Numbered from the stretch's first letter, positions 27,518-36,242 are shown. The stretch is 64,000 nucleotides of DNA from CALDTK01 sp965215115 (GCA_965215115.1 OZ244050.1:310001-374000); one strand, 5' to 3'. Made by a program: numbers and translations. Notes: generated from the letters alone by a model not told the origin.

Positions 27518-27663
27518 TACACCATGGCACCTGACTATCTTGCCCAGCAGGCCCCAAGGCCCAGGCCCTTCTTCCATCCCCTCGACCCTACCCTACCCTC
27601 ATTCTCCACGCGTCGCTGCCGGGGCTGCACGAGTACCCGGGCGGAGGCACCTTCGCGGTGTGC

Positions 27664-28224
27664 ATGCGGCTAGCGGGAAGTATCACGCGCCCAGCCATCG
27701 CGCGTGTGCAGGCCGCGCAGGCTCGGTATGGCAATGCCATCCCGGCTGCGGTCTACTGGGCGGCTTCTAGGGAGGAGCGCATCGGATTTCGGAAGTATGC
27801 CCAGGGCCACGTCGACCGCCGTAGTCTCAACGGCCCCTTCCACCTTCACCACAATCCGGAGATACGCGATATGGTCCTCGACGCCATCCGCTACCGCGAC
27901 GGGAAGGAGTGGGAGGTGATCGCGGTGAGCCTAATGCCGAACCACGTGCACCTCGTCCTGCGGCACCTCCACCCAAATATGCACATGGGCACCTGCCTGA
28001 GGCACTTCAAGTCCTTCACGGCGACGATGGCGAATAGGATCCTCGGCACCAAGGGCGCCCAGTTCTGGGAGCACGAGAATTTCGATACCGTCATCCGGAC
28101 GGAGCGCGAGCTCAGGGACCACATCCGGTACACCCTCCGCAACCCCGTGATCGCGCGGCTGTGCAAAAGTTGGCAAGGGTGGCCCGGCAGCTACTGTAGT
28201 ATGGACTACCGCGGCATCGCGTAA
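27664..28224 (+). CDS. Y1 (HUH) transposase, REP-associated (RAYT) type
   Basis: Single-strand DNA transposase of the IS200/IS605 superfamily. The HUH metal-binding motif is in LMPNHVHLVL (histidines at about 94 and 96 from this ATG). The probable catalytic tyrosine is at about 156 in HIRYTLRNPVIARL, corresponding to the Y-I-x-x-N-P-V block of RAYT proteins, and a WPGSY block follows as in that group. The 187-residue length is typical of the family. A GTG two codons upstream is an alternative start. No accessory tnpB is seen. A long palindrome and a hairpin lie within 260 bp upstream. RAYTs usually act on short hairpin (REP) sequences, so its targets may be the repeats in this window; that link is inference. 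Confidence 0.87.
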   Translation: MRLAGSITRPAIARVQAAQARYGNAIPAAVYWAASREERIGFRKYAQGHVDRRSLNGPFHLHHNPEIRDMVLDAIRYRDGKEWEVIAVSLMPNHVHLVLRHLHPNMHMGTCLRHFKSFTATMANRILGTKGAQFWEHENFDTVIRTERELRDHIRYTLRNPVIARLCKSWQGWPGSYCSMDYRGIA

Positions 28225-28319
28225 AAGAGTGGATAACGAAGATATACCTCACCAAACATTTTGTATCAACTAGACATTCCCCTACCACACATACCGACTC
28301 CACAAACACCCACCACGCC

Positions 28320-28676
28320 ATGACCATCCAAGCCACCGAGGCCCCCTTCCTCCCCCTCGGCCCGAACCACGTCACCATATCCGCCGTCGACGAGGACATG
28401 CACTCCGAGTACAAGGGGACGCCCTACCTCAACATCCACCTCACCAACGAGAACGGCGCCCTCGAGCACCGGATGTACCTCTCCGACAAGGCTCAGCAGA
28501 TCATGGCCGACTTCATCCAGGCCCTCGGACTCGATCCGGCCGCCAAGCACGACCCGCAGGACTTCGTCGGGAAGACCCTCATGGTCGACGTCGAGGAGGA
28601 CACCTACACCGCGCCGAACACCGGCAACGAGCGCACCATCCGCCGGGCAGTGCGCCCGCGGAAGGCCGATGCTTAG
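28320..28676 (+). CDS. 118-residue cytoplasmic protein, unknown function
   Basis: No signal peptide or membrane segment. The sequence looks folded, with alternating strands (YLNIHLTNENGALEHRMYLS), a helix (QQIMADFIQALG) and a strand pair, GKTLMVDVEEDTY. The last part resembles phage DUF669-like, OB-fold or single-strand-binding-associated proteins, but this is a faint resemblance. ATG at 28320 is the only reasonable start. It stands alone, 95 bp after the transposase gene. Confidence 0.7.
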   Translation: MTIQATEAPFLPLGPNHVTISAVDEDMHSEYKGTPYLNIHLTNENGALEHRMYLSDKAQQIMADFIQALGLDPAAKHDPQDFVGKTLMVDVEEDTYTAPNTGNERTIRRAVRPRKADA

Positions 28677-28832
28677 GCACGGCTACCGTCGCCTGCGTGA
28701 CTTACGACTGGCAGCGCTTGCCTTCCCATTTCCATCGGGCTCGTAACAAGGTTTTCGTAGCAAGCGCCCTCGTTGAGCTGGACTCGGACTTAGCGGCGTT
28801 CCTTCGCGGGGCGCCGCTGAGTCCACGTCCCT

Positions 28833-29540
28833 ATGCCAACCACGCTCTTCCTCTCCACCCACCCCGGTGATGCCCTCTTCGGGGCCGGGGCCCTACTGGC
28901 GAGTCTGCCCGCCAGCGAGACATTTCACGTCTGCGCCTACGCTCCCCAGGGCGTGGACAGTATTGATCCAGGAACACCCGCGGCTGGCTTCGACGGCGAA
29001 AAGGTTGCTTTCGATGGCCTGGGCGTCCAGGCTATCGAGGGGAGCCTGGTCGCACCGCCCAACACCATCGCCGACCAGGCCCTCGCGACAAAACTGTCGG
29101 CACTGCTCGCTGATCTACGGCCGTACACAGTCATCCTGCCGCTCGGCGCGGGCTTGCGTGACGGCGATCTGCAGCTTACCTCGATCTGCGCGAGGCTTCG
29201 ACAGAGCTGGCCGCAGGTTCGGTGGCTGCAGTACTACGACCAGCCCTTCATTGGCCTGAACCGCGGGCGCTACCCGGAGCTGACCTTCGCGCGCCGCGTA
29301 CGGATGCTGGCGGAGGTCGACGAGGACGCGAGCATGTTCAATTGGCATCTCGCGAGGGCCCCGTCGGGGAAGCAACCACTGGAGCGCAAGCTCGAAGCTT
29401 GTCTGTCGCTAGGGAAAGACGAGTTGGAAGCCAGGTTTTACACACCACGAGGCGAGGCCTACCCAACCAACTTCGCACTAGTCCGCGAGCGCGTGGCGAG
29501 GGTGCTCGGACAACGGGAGTGGTTTTCTACGTTGAGTTGA
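28833..29540 (+). CDS. PIG-L/LmbE-like fold protein with degenerate metal site
   Basis: 235 residues. The opening TLFLSTHPGDALFGAGALLA has the shape of the LmbE N-terminus, where active deacetylases have HPDD followed by a glycine-rich turn. Here the first aspartate is glycine. The expected H-x-D-H zinc ligands after the fourth strand are replaced by GLRDGDLQLTS. The middle and C-terminal parts are compatible with the family. It may be a catalytically dead relative, or the family call may be wrong. Well-formed, GC-rich coding sequence makes the gene itself likely. Confidence 0.6.
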   Translation: MPTTLFLSTHPGDALFGAGALLASLPASETFHVCAYAPQGVDSIDPGTPAAGFDGEKVAFDGLGVQAIEGSLVAPPNTIADQALATKLSALLADLRPYTVILPLGAGLRDGDLQLTSICARLRQSWPQVRWLQYYDQPFIGLNRGRYPELTFARRVRMLAEVDEDASMFNWHLARAPSGKQPLERKLEACLSLGKDELEARFYTPRGEAYPTNFALVRERVARVLGQREWFSTLS

Positions 29541-29598
29541 TTTCGAGATGCCAGATCGTACGGTGTGCAATGTTCGAGTAGGCTGCATCTGTATCCCT

Positions 29599-30333
29599 AT
29601 GAAGAACCTCCGTTGTTTGAGTCTAGCCATCGGTTTGGCGTTCGTTTTCGGCTCATGCTCTCCGGAAGGGGAGCCCGACAGCAGACGCACCGTAGTGTCC
29701 CTGCGGGCGAGCGGCGAGCTCGAGGTCCCGCCCGACGAGGCCACGCTCACCATCTACCTCTCCGGCCAGCGTTCCAACGCCAAGGCGGCAAAGGCCTACC
29801 TGATCGCGCTGAGCAACACCCTCAGGGACACGCTGGCGAGTTTTGGCGTAAGCCCAGAACACATTCAGACCCTCAACGTGAGCCTCCAGCGCAGCTACAC
29901 TTGGCGCAATAACTCGCAGGTGTTCACGGGTTACAGCGGCTCCACCTCGATGATCGTCCGCGTCACGGACCTCGGGCGCCTCGACGAAATCTACGACGAC
30001 CTCCTCGACCGCCGCGAGCTCGATACCTACGGCCCGCAGTACGGCCACAGCAACCTCGATAGCCTCCGCAACGTGGCCTACCTACAGGCGCTCGATCAGG
30101 CGGAAGTGCTCGGCGAGGCGCTGCAGTCACGCCTTTCGGCAAAACACAGGACCGTACGTGCGATCGGCAACGTCGAACTGCCCGACGCAAACCCCTACCC
30201 GTACGACTACGGCGCCGAAGCAGCGATGCGCCCCGTCGCCGCCAGCGTCGAACGAGCCGCACCGCGTTTCGAGGTGAGTGCCGGCCTGATAAAAGTGCGC
30301 TCAGACATCTTCGTAGACTACGAAGTATGGTAG
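29599..30333 (+). CDS. SIMPL (DUF541) domain lipoprotein
   Basis: ATG at 29599 gives MKNLRCLSLAIGLAFVFGSC, with the lipobox cysteine at residue 20, so an envelope lipoprotein. Residues about 30-244 show the SIMPL pattern: VSLRASGELEVPPDEATLTI, an alpha-beta repeat, SLQRSYTW and a final strand IFVDYEVW. SIMPL proteins are periplasmic or outer-membrane, and their biochemical role is unclear. Two mini-hairpin copies with different loops and stems lie inside (29841 and 30131). Confidence 0.9.
   Translation: MKNLRCLSLAIGLAFVFGSCSPEGEPDSRRTVVSLRASGELEVPPDEATLTIYLSGQRSNAKAAKAYLIALSNTLRDTLASFGVSPEHIQTLNVSLQRSYTWRNNSQVFTGYSGSTSMIVRVTDLGRLDEIYDDLLDRRELDTYGPQYGHSNLDSLRNVAYLQALDQAEVLGEALQSRLSAKHRTVRAIGNVELPDANPYPYDYGAEAAMRPVAASVERAAPRFEVSAGLIKVRSDIFVDYEVW
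29841..29854 (+). repeat. GNAA mini-hairpin motif copy
   Basis: Loop GTAA, in the SIMPL gene. Confidence 0.85.
30131..30144 (-). repeat. GNAA mini-hairpin motif copy
   Basis: Swapped stem GCC/GGC, loop GAAA, inverted relative to the copy at 29841. Confidence 0.85.
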
Positions 30334-30497
30334 GGAACGCTAGTGACGACGGGCGCTCGTAGCGACCTCGAGGAGCGCAGCCGGTACCCCGCCGCCGGGG
30401 ACTTCGTTGATGCGTCACACAGGGTTCGACGAAATTGCGCGACTGGGCCTCGCTATGGGCGCACTGGCCGGAGCCAGTCGAACGCACCCAGGGCGCA

Positions 30498-33400
30498 CTA
30501 CCTGGAGGTAGTCGAACGCGCCCCGTCCAGGACCCGCCCCAACTCCCGCATCAGGAAATCTACCTCGCGCTCCCCGAAGCACATCGGCGGCTTGATTTTC
30601 AGGACGTTGTGCAGCGGTCCGTCCGTACTCATCAGAATGCCGCGCTCCCGCAGCCGGTCGGTGATGTGGGTAGCGAGCGTGACGTCGGGGGCCCGGGTCT
30701 GCGCGTCCGTGACGAGTTCGACCCCGAGGAAGAGCCCGTGCCCCCGCACATCGCCGATGCGTTCGTCCCGCTGTTGTAGCCCCCGGAGCTCCCCCTGGAG
30801 TAGCTCGCCGGTTTGGAGGGCGTGCGCCTGTAGCTTGGCCTCCCTGACGACGCGCAGCACGGCCCGCCCCGCGGCACAACTCACGGGATTGCCGCCGAAC
30901 GTGTTGAAGTACTCCATGCCGTTCGCGAAGCCCTCGGCTACCGCGGGCGTGCACACTACCGCGCCGAGCGGGTGCCCGTTGCCGATCGGCTTGCCGATGA
31001 CCACGATGTCCGGCACGACGCCCTGCAGTTCGAAGCCCCAGAAGTGACTCCCGACGCGCCCTAGGCCAACCTGCACCTCGTCCGCGATGCAGACGCCTCC
31101 GGCAGCGCGGGTTTTGGCGTAAGCCGCCGGTAGATAGCCTTTCGGCAAAACGACCTGCCCACCGCAACTCAAGATGCTTTCGCAGATAAAAGCCGCTGGC
31201 CCACGGTCTCGACTTTGGAGCTCCGCGATGGTCGTGTCGAGGTACGCGGCGTAGGCGGGGCCGGCCGCCTCCGGGTCGCGGTGCTCGCCGCGGTACGTGT
31301 CCGGCGCGGGGACCAGGTGTGTGCTCGGAGGCCTCCCGCTCCCGCCCCTACCGTCGAATTTGTAACTGCTCACCGCGATGGTGGCCGCCGTGTTGCCGTG
31401 GTAGCCATGCTCCACCGCGATGATGTCCTCGCGACCCGCCGCCGCGCGCGCCATGCGGAGCGCCAGCTCGTTGGCCTCGCTACCGGAGTTGACGAAGTGC
31501 ACCACTGAAAGCTCCGCCGGGAGCGTGGCGCAGAGTTCGGCGGCGAAGGCCGTGATCTCGGGGTGGAGGTAGCGGGTGTTGGTATTGAGCACGGCCGCCT
31601 GTCGCTGGATGGCCGCGACCACCCGCGGGTGCTCGTGCCCGACGTGAGCCACGTTGTTGACGGTATCGAGGTAGCGACGGCCGGTATCGTCGAGGAGGTA
31701 CGCTCCGACGCCGCGGACGATGTGCAGTGGCTCGCGGTAGGACAGGGACAACGAGCGCCCGAGGAGGCGGCTCCGCTGCTCGACGAGGTTGTGGGGCGCG
31801 GGGGCCTCGGCGAGGTCCAGGTGCTCGAACGGCTCCGGCTCGGCGTCCACCTCGACGTTGGCCGCGGGGGACTTCGGCGGGGAGAGCGGACTGTGCGTCG
31901 CGGGCCGGCCGGAAGACATCCGCCGGCGCCGGGGCGAGAGGCCGACGCCCGCCAGCAGGCCGGCATCCGGGCAGAGGCTCGCCCAAATCTCGCGCTCCTC
32001 CGGGTAGGCGACGCCCGGGAAGTCCCCCCGTTGGTCGAGCAGGTCGAGCGATACCTGGAAGTGGAGGTGCGGGGGCCAACCGCCGTTCTCGCGGGGCTTA
32101 CCCGTTTTGGCGAAAGCCTGCCCGATGGAGACCTCCTGCCCGACGGTGAGGCCCTTGAGCGAAGCCGTCGAGAGGTGACCGTAGAGGGTCCAGAACTGCA
32201 GGCGACTCGACTGCCCCGGCTCCAGGACCGGCACCGTGACCCGGTGCTCGATGACGATGGTGGCGCCGTAGTCGCGCGGACCGTCGTTTTGGCGAAAGCT
32301 GTGAACCCGGCCCGGCAGCGGCGCATACACCGGCTCGCCCGCGGGACTCCACAGGTCTAGCCCGAGGTGTAACGTACGCCAGCGCGGGCCCTCGTTGCCC
32401 TCGGCCTGGAAGAGGTCGGAGGTGTAGAACGGTCGCGTCTCGAGGTAGCCGCCGTAACCGATGTCGGCCCCCTGATCCTCGAGCGCGCGGCGGACGTAAG
32501 CCTCGAAGCGCGGCAGCTCGACGTAGTTGCCGTAGTTGCCCAGGTCGCGCGAGCCTACGCTAAAGTCGAACGGCCGTACGCGCCGCCCCCGCCACGCGAG
32601 CACGGGCGCCAGTTCGGGCAGGCCACCCAACCAGCGCTCGAACTTCTCCGCCAGGGGGTACGCCTCGACGCCGGCCGCCGCGCGGAAGGCGTAGTGCGCG
32701 AAGCGGGGACAGATGTCGCGCAGGCGTTCGAGCAGCCGCCAGGCCTGCTGCTCGCTCACGGCGCGGTAGGCGTTGTCGGGGTCTGCGACGCGAGCCCGGG
32801 CCGCCTGCGTGACGGTGGTCAGGAGGCGACCGACGATGAGGGGGTACAGCGCCAGCAGCTCCGGCTCCGACAGCGTGAACTCCGCGACGTAGCCGCGCAC
32901 CACGGCCGCCATCGCGCCGACGGGATCGGGCAGGTCCATGGCCGCGTACGCACACGCGATGGCGAGTTCGCACACGGTGTAGGTGAAGACCGCGTCACCG
33001 ACGTCGACGAGGCCGGTGATGCGCCAACTCAGGTCGGGCTGCTGCGAAACGAGCAGGTTGTCTTCGTGGGCGTCCGCGTAGCAGACCGAGCGCCTCAGCT
33101 CGGCGATCTCGTCGAAGTCCACCGAGTCGACCCAGTCGAAGAAGTGCAGCGCCAGCGCCTGTCTATCGGCGTCGATGAGTGGTAAGAGCTCGCGGTGGTC
33201 CTGGGCGTGGTGCGGGTCCCAGGCCGAGTAGCGGTGCGCCGCCGGGTGGTCGAAAGTCCGGAGGGCGCGACTGAGCTGCCCGGCTACGCTACCCCACTGC
33301 CTCAAGAGCGCCGTCGGGCGGTCGCGCACGTGGCGCAGGGTGTGGCCCGGCACCCAGGTAAGTACCTGGATCGTGCGCGGCGAGCCGTCCACCGGCGCGG

Positions 33401-33668
33401 TGAGTAGTGCGGTGCCCTCGGGGCCGAGGACCTGGCGCGGCGTCTCGATACTGAGTTCGGCTTTCGCCAAAACGTCCACCAGTTCGACCTGTAGCCTGAG
33501 GGCACCGATGGGACGCGCTGGGTCGGCCACCTTGACGACGTAAGACCCGCCGGTGGGGGCGTCGAGGCGGAAGTTGAGGTCACGCTCTCCGGGGAGCGCC
33601 GTCCACGCGCCGTCGAGCGCGAAGTGGGCGCGGACGGGGTCGTGGAGTCGGTCGTGGGAAAGGGGCAT
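30498..33668 (-). CDS. Kinase-like / M23 / class III aminotransferase three-domain fusion
   Basis: About 1056 residues from ATG 33668 (a TTG seven codons upstream is possible). Residues 1-345 form an aminoglycoside-phosphotransferase/choline-kinase fold with YADAHEDN near 198 and GLVDVGDA as the following metal-binding Asp. Residues about 430-590 form an M23 domain with HLGLDLW near 436 and PPHLHFQV near 534, zinc ligands intact. Residues about 640-1056 form a class III PLP aminotransferase, with GSEAN, ADEVQVGLGR and the Schiff-base lysine in IGKPIGNG near 893. The last domain resembles ethanolamine-phosphate phospho-lyase/alanine-glyoxylate aminotransferase 2-like enzymes. This domain order is known from other bacteria. 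A role in phosphorylating and then eliminating an amino alcohol or hydroxylysine is inferred. Five mini-hairpin copies lie inside. Confidence 0.9.
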   Translation of the reverse strand: MPLSHDRLHDPVRAHFALDGAWTALPGERDLNFRLDAPTGGSYVVKVADPARPIGALRLQVELVDVLAKAELSIETPRQVLGPEGTALLTAPVDGSPRTIQVLTWVPGHTLRHVRDRPTALLRQWGSVAGQLSRALRTFDHPAAHRYSAWDPHHAQDHRELLPLIDADRQALALHFFDWVDSVDFDEIAELRRSVCYADAHEDNLLVSQQPDLSWRITGLVDVGDAVFTYTVCELAIACAYAAMDLPDPVGAMAAVVRGYVAEFTLSEPELLALYPLIVGRLLTTVTQAARARVADPDNAYRAVSEQQAWRLLERLRDICPRFAHYAFRAAAGVEAYPLAEKFERWLGGLPELAPVLAWRGRRVRPFDFSVGSRDLGNYGNYVELPRFEAYVRRALEDQGADIGYGGYLETRPFYTSDLFQAEGNEGPRWRTLHLGLDLWSPAGEPVYAPLPGRVHSFRQNDGPRDYGATIVIEHRVTVPVLEPGQSSRLQFWTLYGHLSTASLKGLTVGQEVSIGQAFAKTGKPRENGGWPPHLHFQVSLDLLDQRGDFPGVAYPEEREIWASLCPDAGLLAGVGLSPRRRRMSSGRPATHSPLSPPKSPAANVEVDAEPEPFEHLDLAEAPAPHNLVEQRSRLLGRSLSLSYREPLHIVRGVGAYLLDDTGRRYLDTVNNVAHVGHEHPRVVAAIQRQAAVLNTNTRYLHPEITAFAAELCATLPAELSVVHFVNSGSEANELALRMARAAAGREDIIAVEHGYHGNTAATIAVSSYKFDGRGGSGRPPSTHLVPAPDTYRGEHRDPEAAGPAYAAYLDTTIAELQSRDRGPAAFICESILSCGGQVVLPKGYLPAAYAKTRAAGGVCIADEVQVGLGRVGSHFWGFELQGVVPDIVVIGKPIGNGHPLGAVVCTPAVAEGFANGMEYFNTFGGNPVSCAAGRAVLRVVREAKLQAHALQTGELLQGELRGLQQRDERIGDVRGHGLFLGVELVTDAQTRAPDVTLATHITDRLRERGILMSTDGPLHNVLKIKPPMCFGEREVDFLMRELGRVLDGARSTTSR
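31112..31125 (+). repeat. GNAA mini-hairpin motif copy (inverted pair, left)
   Basis: Loop GTAA; 11 bp from an inverted partner at 31137, in the aminotransferase domain. Confidence 0.85.
31137..31150 (-). repeat. GNAA mini-hairpin motif copy (inverted pair, right)
   Basis: Swapped stem GCC/GGC, loop GAAA. It could pair with the partner at 31112 as a longer imperfect stem. Confidence 0.85.
32105..32118 (+). repeat. GNAA mini-hairpin motif copy
   Basis: Exact consensus, antisense within the M23 domain of the fusion. Confidence 0.9.
32287..32300 (+). repeat. GNAA mini-hairpin motif copy
   Basis: TTTT-GGC-GAAA-GCT, antisense within the M23 domain. Confidence 0.85.
33459..33472 (-). repeat. GNAA mini-hairpin motif copy
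   Basis: Exact consensus, sense within the kinase-like domain (read as VLAKA). Confidence 0.9.
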
Positions 33669-33704
33669 CGGCGGCGGCAACGCCGACAAACGTACATTGG
33701 TCGC

Positions 33705-34124
33705 ATGTCACGACGCTACCTCGCCCTTTGTTCGATTACGTATGCCCTGATCGCTGGTTGTGGCCCCGACCAGATGAGTGCGCGCCCCGAGCGCACGGCG
33801 GGGGCGGACAGCGTCTTGCGGCACATTGTAATCTTCAAGTTTGGGGCGAGTGCCCCGCCCGCGCAGGTTGCCGAGATCACTCGTCGCTTCGGATTACTCA
33901 AGGATTCTATCCCGGGGATACTCGCTTACGAACACGGGGTCAATAACAGTCCCGAGGGGCTTAACAAGGGTTTGGACCACGTGTATCAGATCACCTTCGA
34001 GAGTGCGGCGGCGCGGGATGCGTACTTGCCGCACGCGGCGCACCAGCGGTTTGTGGGCTTGCTGGACGGGGCGTTGGAGGACGTGATGGTGGTGGATTAT
34101 TGGGGGGTGTCGGAAGTGCGGTGA
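33705..34124 (+). CDS. Dabb-family (stress-responsive A/B barrel) lipoprotein
   Basis: ATG at 33705 gives a short signal with lipobox LIAGC. Residues about 40-139 match the Dabb fold: LRHIVIFKFG at the first strand, EITRRFGLLKDSIPGI, a HVYQITFES strand, and DAYLPHAAHQRF before the last strand VVDYW. Members form dimeric ferredoxin-like barrels of mostly unknown function. It is divergent from the fusion gene, with only 36 bp between the two start codons, so the promoters must overlap the coding ends. Confidence 0.9.
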   Translation: MSRRYLALCSITYALIAGCGPDQMSARPERTAGADSVLRHIVIFKFGASAPPAQVAEITRRFGLLKDSIPGILAYEHGVNNSPEGLNKGLDHVYQITFESAAARDAYLPHAAHQRFVGLLDGALEDVMVVDYWGVSEVR

Positions 34125-34132
34125 GCTTGTAG

Positions 34133-34235
34133 GGTGGCGCCAGGGGCCCGTTGAACCAGCGGGCGGGTGGAGGTGACAGTAATTTTCTCGAAGTTATCGT
34201 CCGCCCGCTCGTCCAACGACCGCCCTAGCGCCACC
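34133..34235. repeat. Long imperfect inverted repeat (about 36-bp arms)
   Basis: The left arm starts GGTGGCGCCAGGG and contains CGTTG and GCGGGCGG. The right arm, read on the other strand, starts GGTGGCGCTAGGG and contains CGTTG and GCGGGCGG at the same spacing; about 29 of 36 positions agree by eye. The loop is some 30 bp. It could be a terminator after the Dabb gene, but it is far longer than needed and looks like a MITE-like or REP-type element. Confidence 0.7.
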
Positions 34236-34400
34236 TGCGCGCCTTAGATCCTCAAGCCTTTCCTGCGGGGTGGCCCGGCCCGAATACCGCCCGGTAGTAC
34301 CTAATCCCGCCCCGCGCCGTTCCTTTAGGCCAGACGCGCCCGCCCCACGCGGCAGCGCCGTCCATACTTCACCCCTCCCCCTTCAACACTTGCCCCAATA

Positions 34401-36140
34401 GTGCGCCGCCGCCTCTTCCCCATCCTCGACTGGATGCCCACCTACGAGCGGGCCTGGATCAAGGGCGACCTGATGGCCGGGCTCACCACGGGCGTCATGC
34501 TCATCCCGCAGGGGATGGCCTACGCGATGATCGCCGGGCTGCCGGCGGTCTACGGGCTGTACGCGAGCCTCGTGCCGCCGGCCGTGTACGCCATCTTCGG
34601 GACCTCGCGCCGCCTAGCCGTCGGACCGGTGGCGATGGACTCGCTGCTGGTGGCCTCGGCGCTCGGGACGCTCTCGCTCGTCGAGCCGGGGCAGTACATC
34701 GCGGCGGCGGTGTTCATGGCGCTCATCGTCGGCACGATCCAGTTGGTGTTGGGGGCCTTCAAGATGGGCTTCATCGCGAACTTCTTGTCGCGGCCGGTGC
34801 TGAGCGGCTTTACCTCGGCGGCGGCCATCATCATTGGCATCAGCCAGATTCGGTACGTGTTGGGCGTCGAGATCCAGGGCTCGTCGCGCTTCCACGAGAT
34901 CGGGTGGCGCACGTGGCGCGCGCTCCCGGAGGCGAACGCGTACGCGATCGGCGTCGGGCTGGCGACCCTGGCGATCATCATGATCCTGAAGCGCTACGCG
35001 CGGGGCGTGCCGTCGGCGCTGGTCGTGGTGGCGCTCGGGACGGCCATCGTGGCCCTGCTCGGGTGGGACTCGACGGGTCTGCCGATCGTCGGGGAGATAC
35101 CGGCGGGCCTGCCGCAGGTGATCGTGCCGGGCTTCAAGTCGGGACTGCTGCAGTCGCTGTTGCCGCTGGCGGTGACGCTGGCGCTGGTCGGTTTCGCCGA
35201 GTCGATCGCGATCGCGAAGGCCTCGCAGGAGCGGGTGCCGGACCATAAAGTCGACGCCAATCAGGAACTCGTCGCGCTCGGGATGTCGAATGTCGTCGGC
35301 TCGGTGTTCCAGTCCTACGCGTCTACGGCGAGCTTCTCGCGCTCGGTAATCAACGAGGAGGCTGGCGCCAAAACGCCCATGGCCAGCGTGGTGACGGCGG
35401 CGCTGATCGGTCTGACGCTGCTGTTCTTGACGCCGCTGTTTTACTACCTCCCGGAGGCGGTGCTCGGGGCGATCATCTTCGCGGCGGTCGGCAAGCTGAT
35501 CGACTTCCGCTACGCGGTGAGCCTGTGGCAGGAGAGCAAAGTGGAGGGCAGCATTCTGCTGCTCACCTTCGTCGTGACGCTTACGGTGGGCATGGTGCAG
35601 GGGATTCTCGCGGGCATGTTCGTGTCGCTGGCGTGGACGGTGTACCAGATCTCTACCCCGCACATCGCTGAGATCGGGCGCGTGCGCGGGACGGACTACT
35701 TCCGCAACATCAACCGCTTCAAAGACGACATCGTGGTGCGGCCGGACGTGCTGATGTTCCGCTTCGATGCCCCGATCTTCTTCGGCAACGCGGGCTACTT
35801 CGAGGAGGAGTTGATGACCAAGATCCGGCGCCGCGGGGACGAACTGTCGACGGTGGTGATCAACTCCGAGGCCATCACCTACATCGACTCCACGGCCCAG
35901 CACATGCTGTTGGCGCTTATCGCAAAACTGCAGGCGCAGGGTCTGCGCGTTGTCATCTCGGGCGCCATCGGTCCGGTGCGCGAGACGATCCACCGCGGGC
36001 CGATCGGGGCGCTGATCGGCGAGGAGGCGATGTTCGTACGTTCGTCGGAGGTCTTGGACCACATCGACGGCGTGTGCGTTCCTTCGGCGATGCAGCGCAA
36101 GATCGCGATGGAGGGGAAGATCAGGATCAAGCCTGAGTGA
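34401..36140 (+). CDS. SulP-family anion transporter with STAS domain
   Basis: Inner-membrane transporter (sulfate, bicarbonate or another anion) of 579 residues with a GTG start. Residues about 25-430 contain the SulP membrane core: AGLTTGVMLIPQGMAYAMIAGLPAVYGLY is the conserved first block, and FAESIAIAK and QSYASTASFSRSVIN are also present. Residues about 440-560 form a cytoplasmic STAS domain (FRFDAPIFFGNAGYF, ITYIDSTA). The substrate cannot be read from the sequence. The gene stands alone. Confidence 0.95.
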   Translation: MRRRLFPILDWMPTYERAWIKGDLMAGLTTGVMLIPQGMAYAMIAGLPAVYGLYASLVPPAVYAIFGTSRRLAVGPVAMDSLLVASALGTLSLVEPGQYIAAAVFMALIVGTIQLVLGAFKMGFIANFLSRPVLSGFTSAAAIIIGISQIRYVLGVEIQGSSRFHEIGWRTWRALPEANAYAIGVGLATLAIIMILKRYARGVPSALVVVALGTAIVALLGWDSTGLPIVGEIPAGLPQVIVPGFKSGLLQSLLPLAVTLALVGFAESIAIAKASQERVPDHKVDANQELVALGMSNVVGSVFQSYASTASFSRSVINEEAGAKTPMASVVTAALIGLTLLFLTPLFYYLPEAVLGAIIFAAVGKLIDFRYAVSLWQESKVEGSILLLTFVVTLTVGMVQGILAGMFVSLAWTVYQISTPHIAEIGRVRGTDYFRNINRFKDDIVVRPDVLMFRFDAPIFFGNAGYFEEELMTKIRRRGDELSTVVINSEAITYIDSTAQHMLLALIAKLQAQGLRVVISGAIGPVRETIHRGPIGALIGEEAMFVRSSEVLDHIDGVCVPSAMQRKIAMEGKIRIKPE

Positions 36141-36209
36141 TGGAGCCTTACGGTGATCTTTAACCTCCCTGTCTGTTTAGATGCTTAGACCTGTTAGACC
36201 CTTATTTTC

Positions 36210-36228
36210 CTCGAACCGGAGGTTCGAG
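36210..36228. repeat. Short perfect hairpin
   Basis: CTCGAACC and GGTTCGAG with a 3-base loop, 14 bp before the MBL-rhodanese start. It lacks a T-tail and could be a 5' leader structure or an operator. Confidence 0.4.
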
Positions 36229-36242
36229 CTACCTATTTCCCC

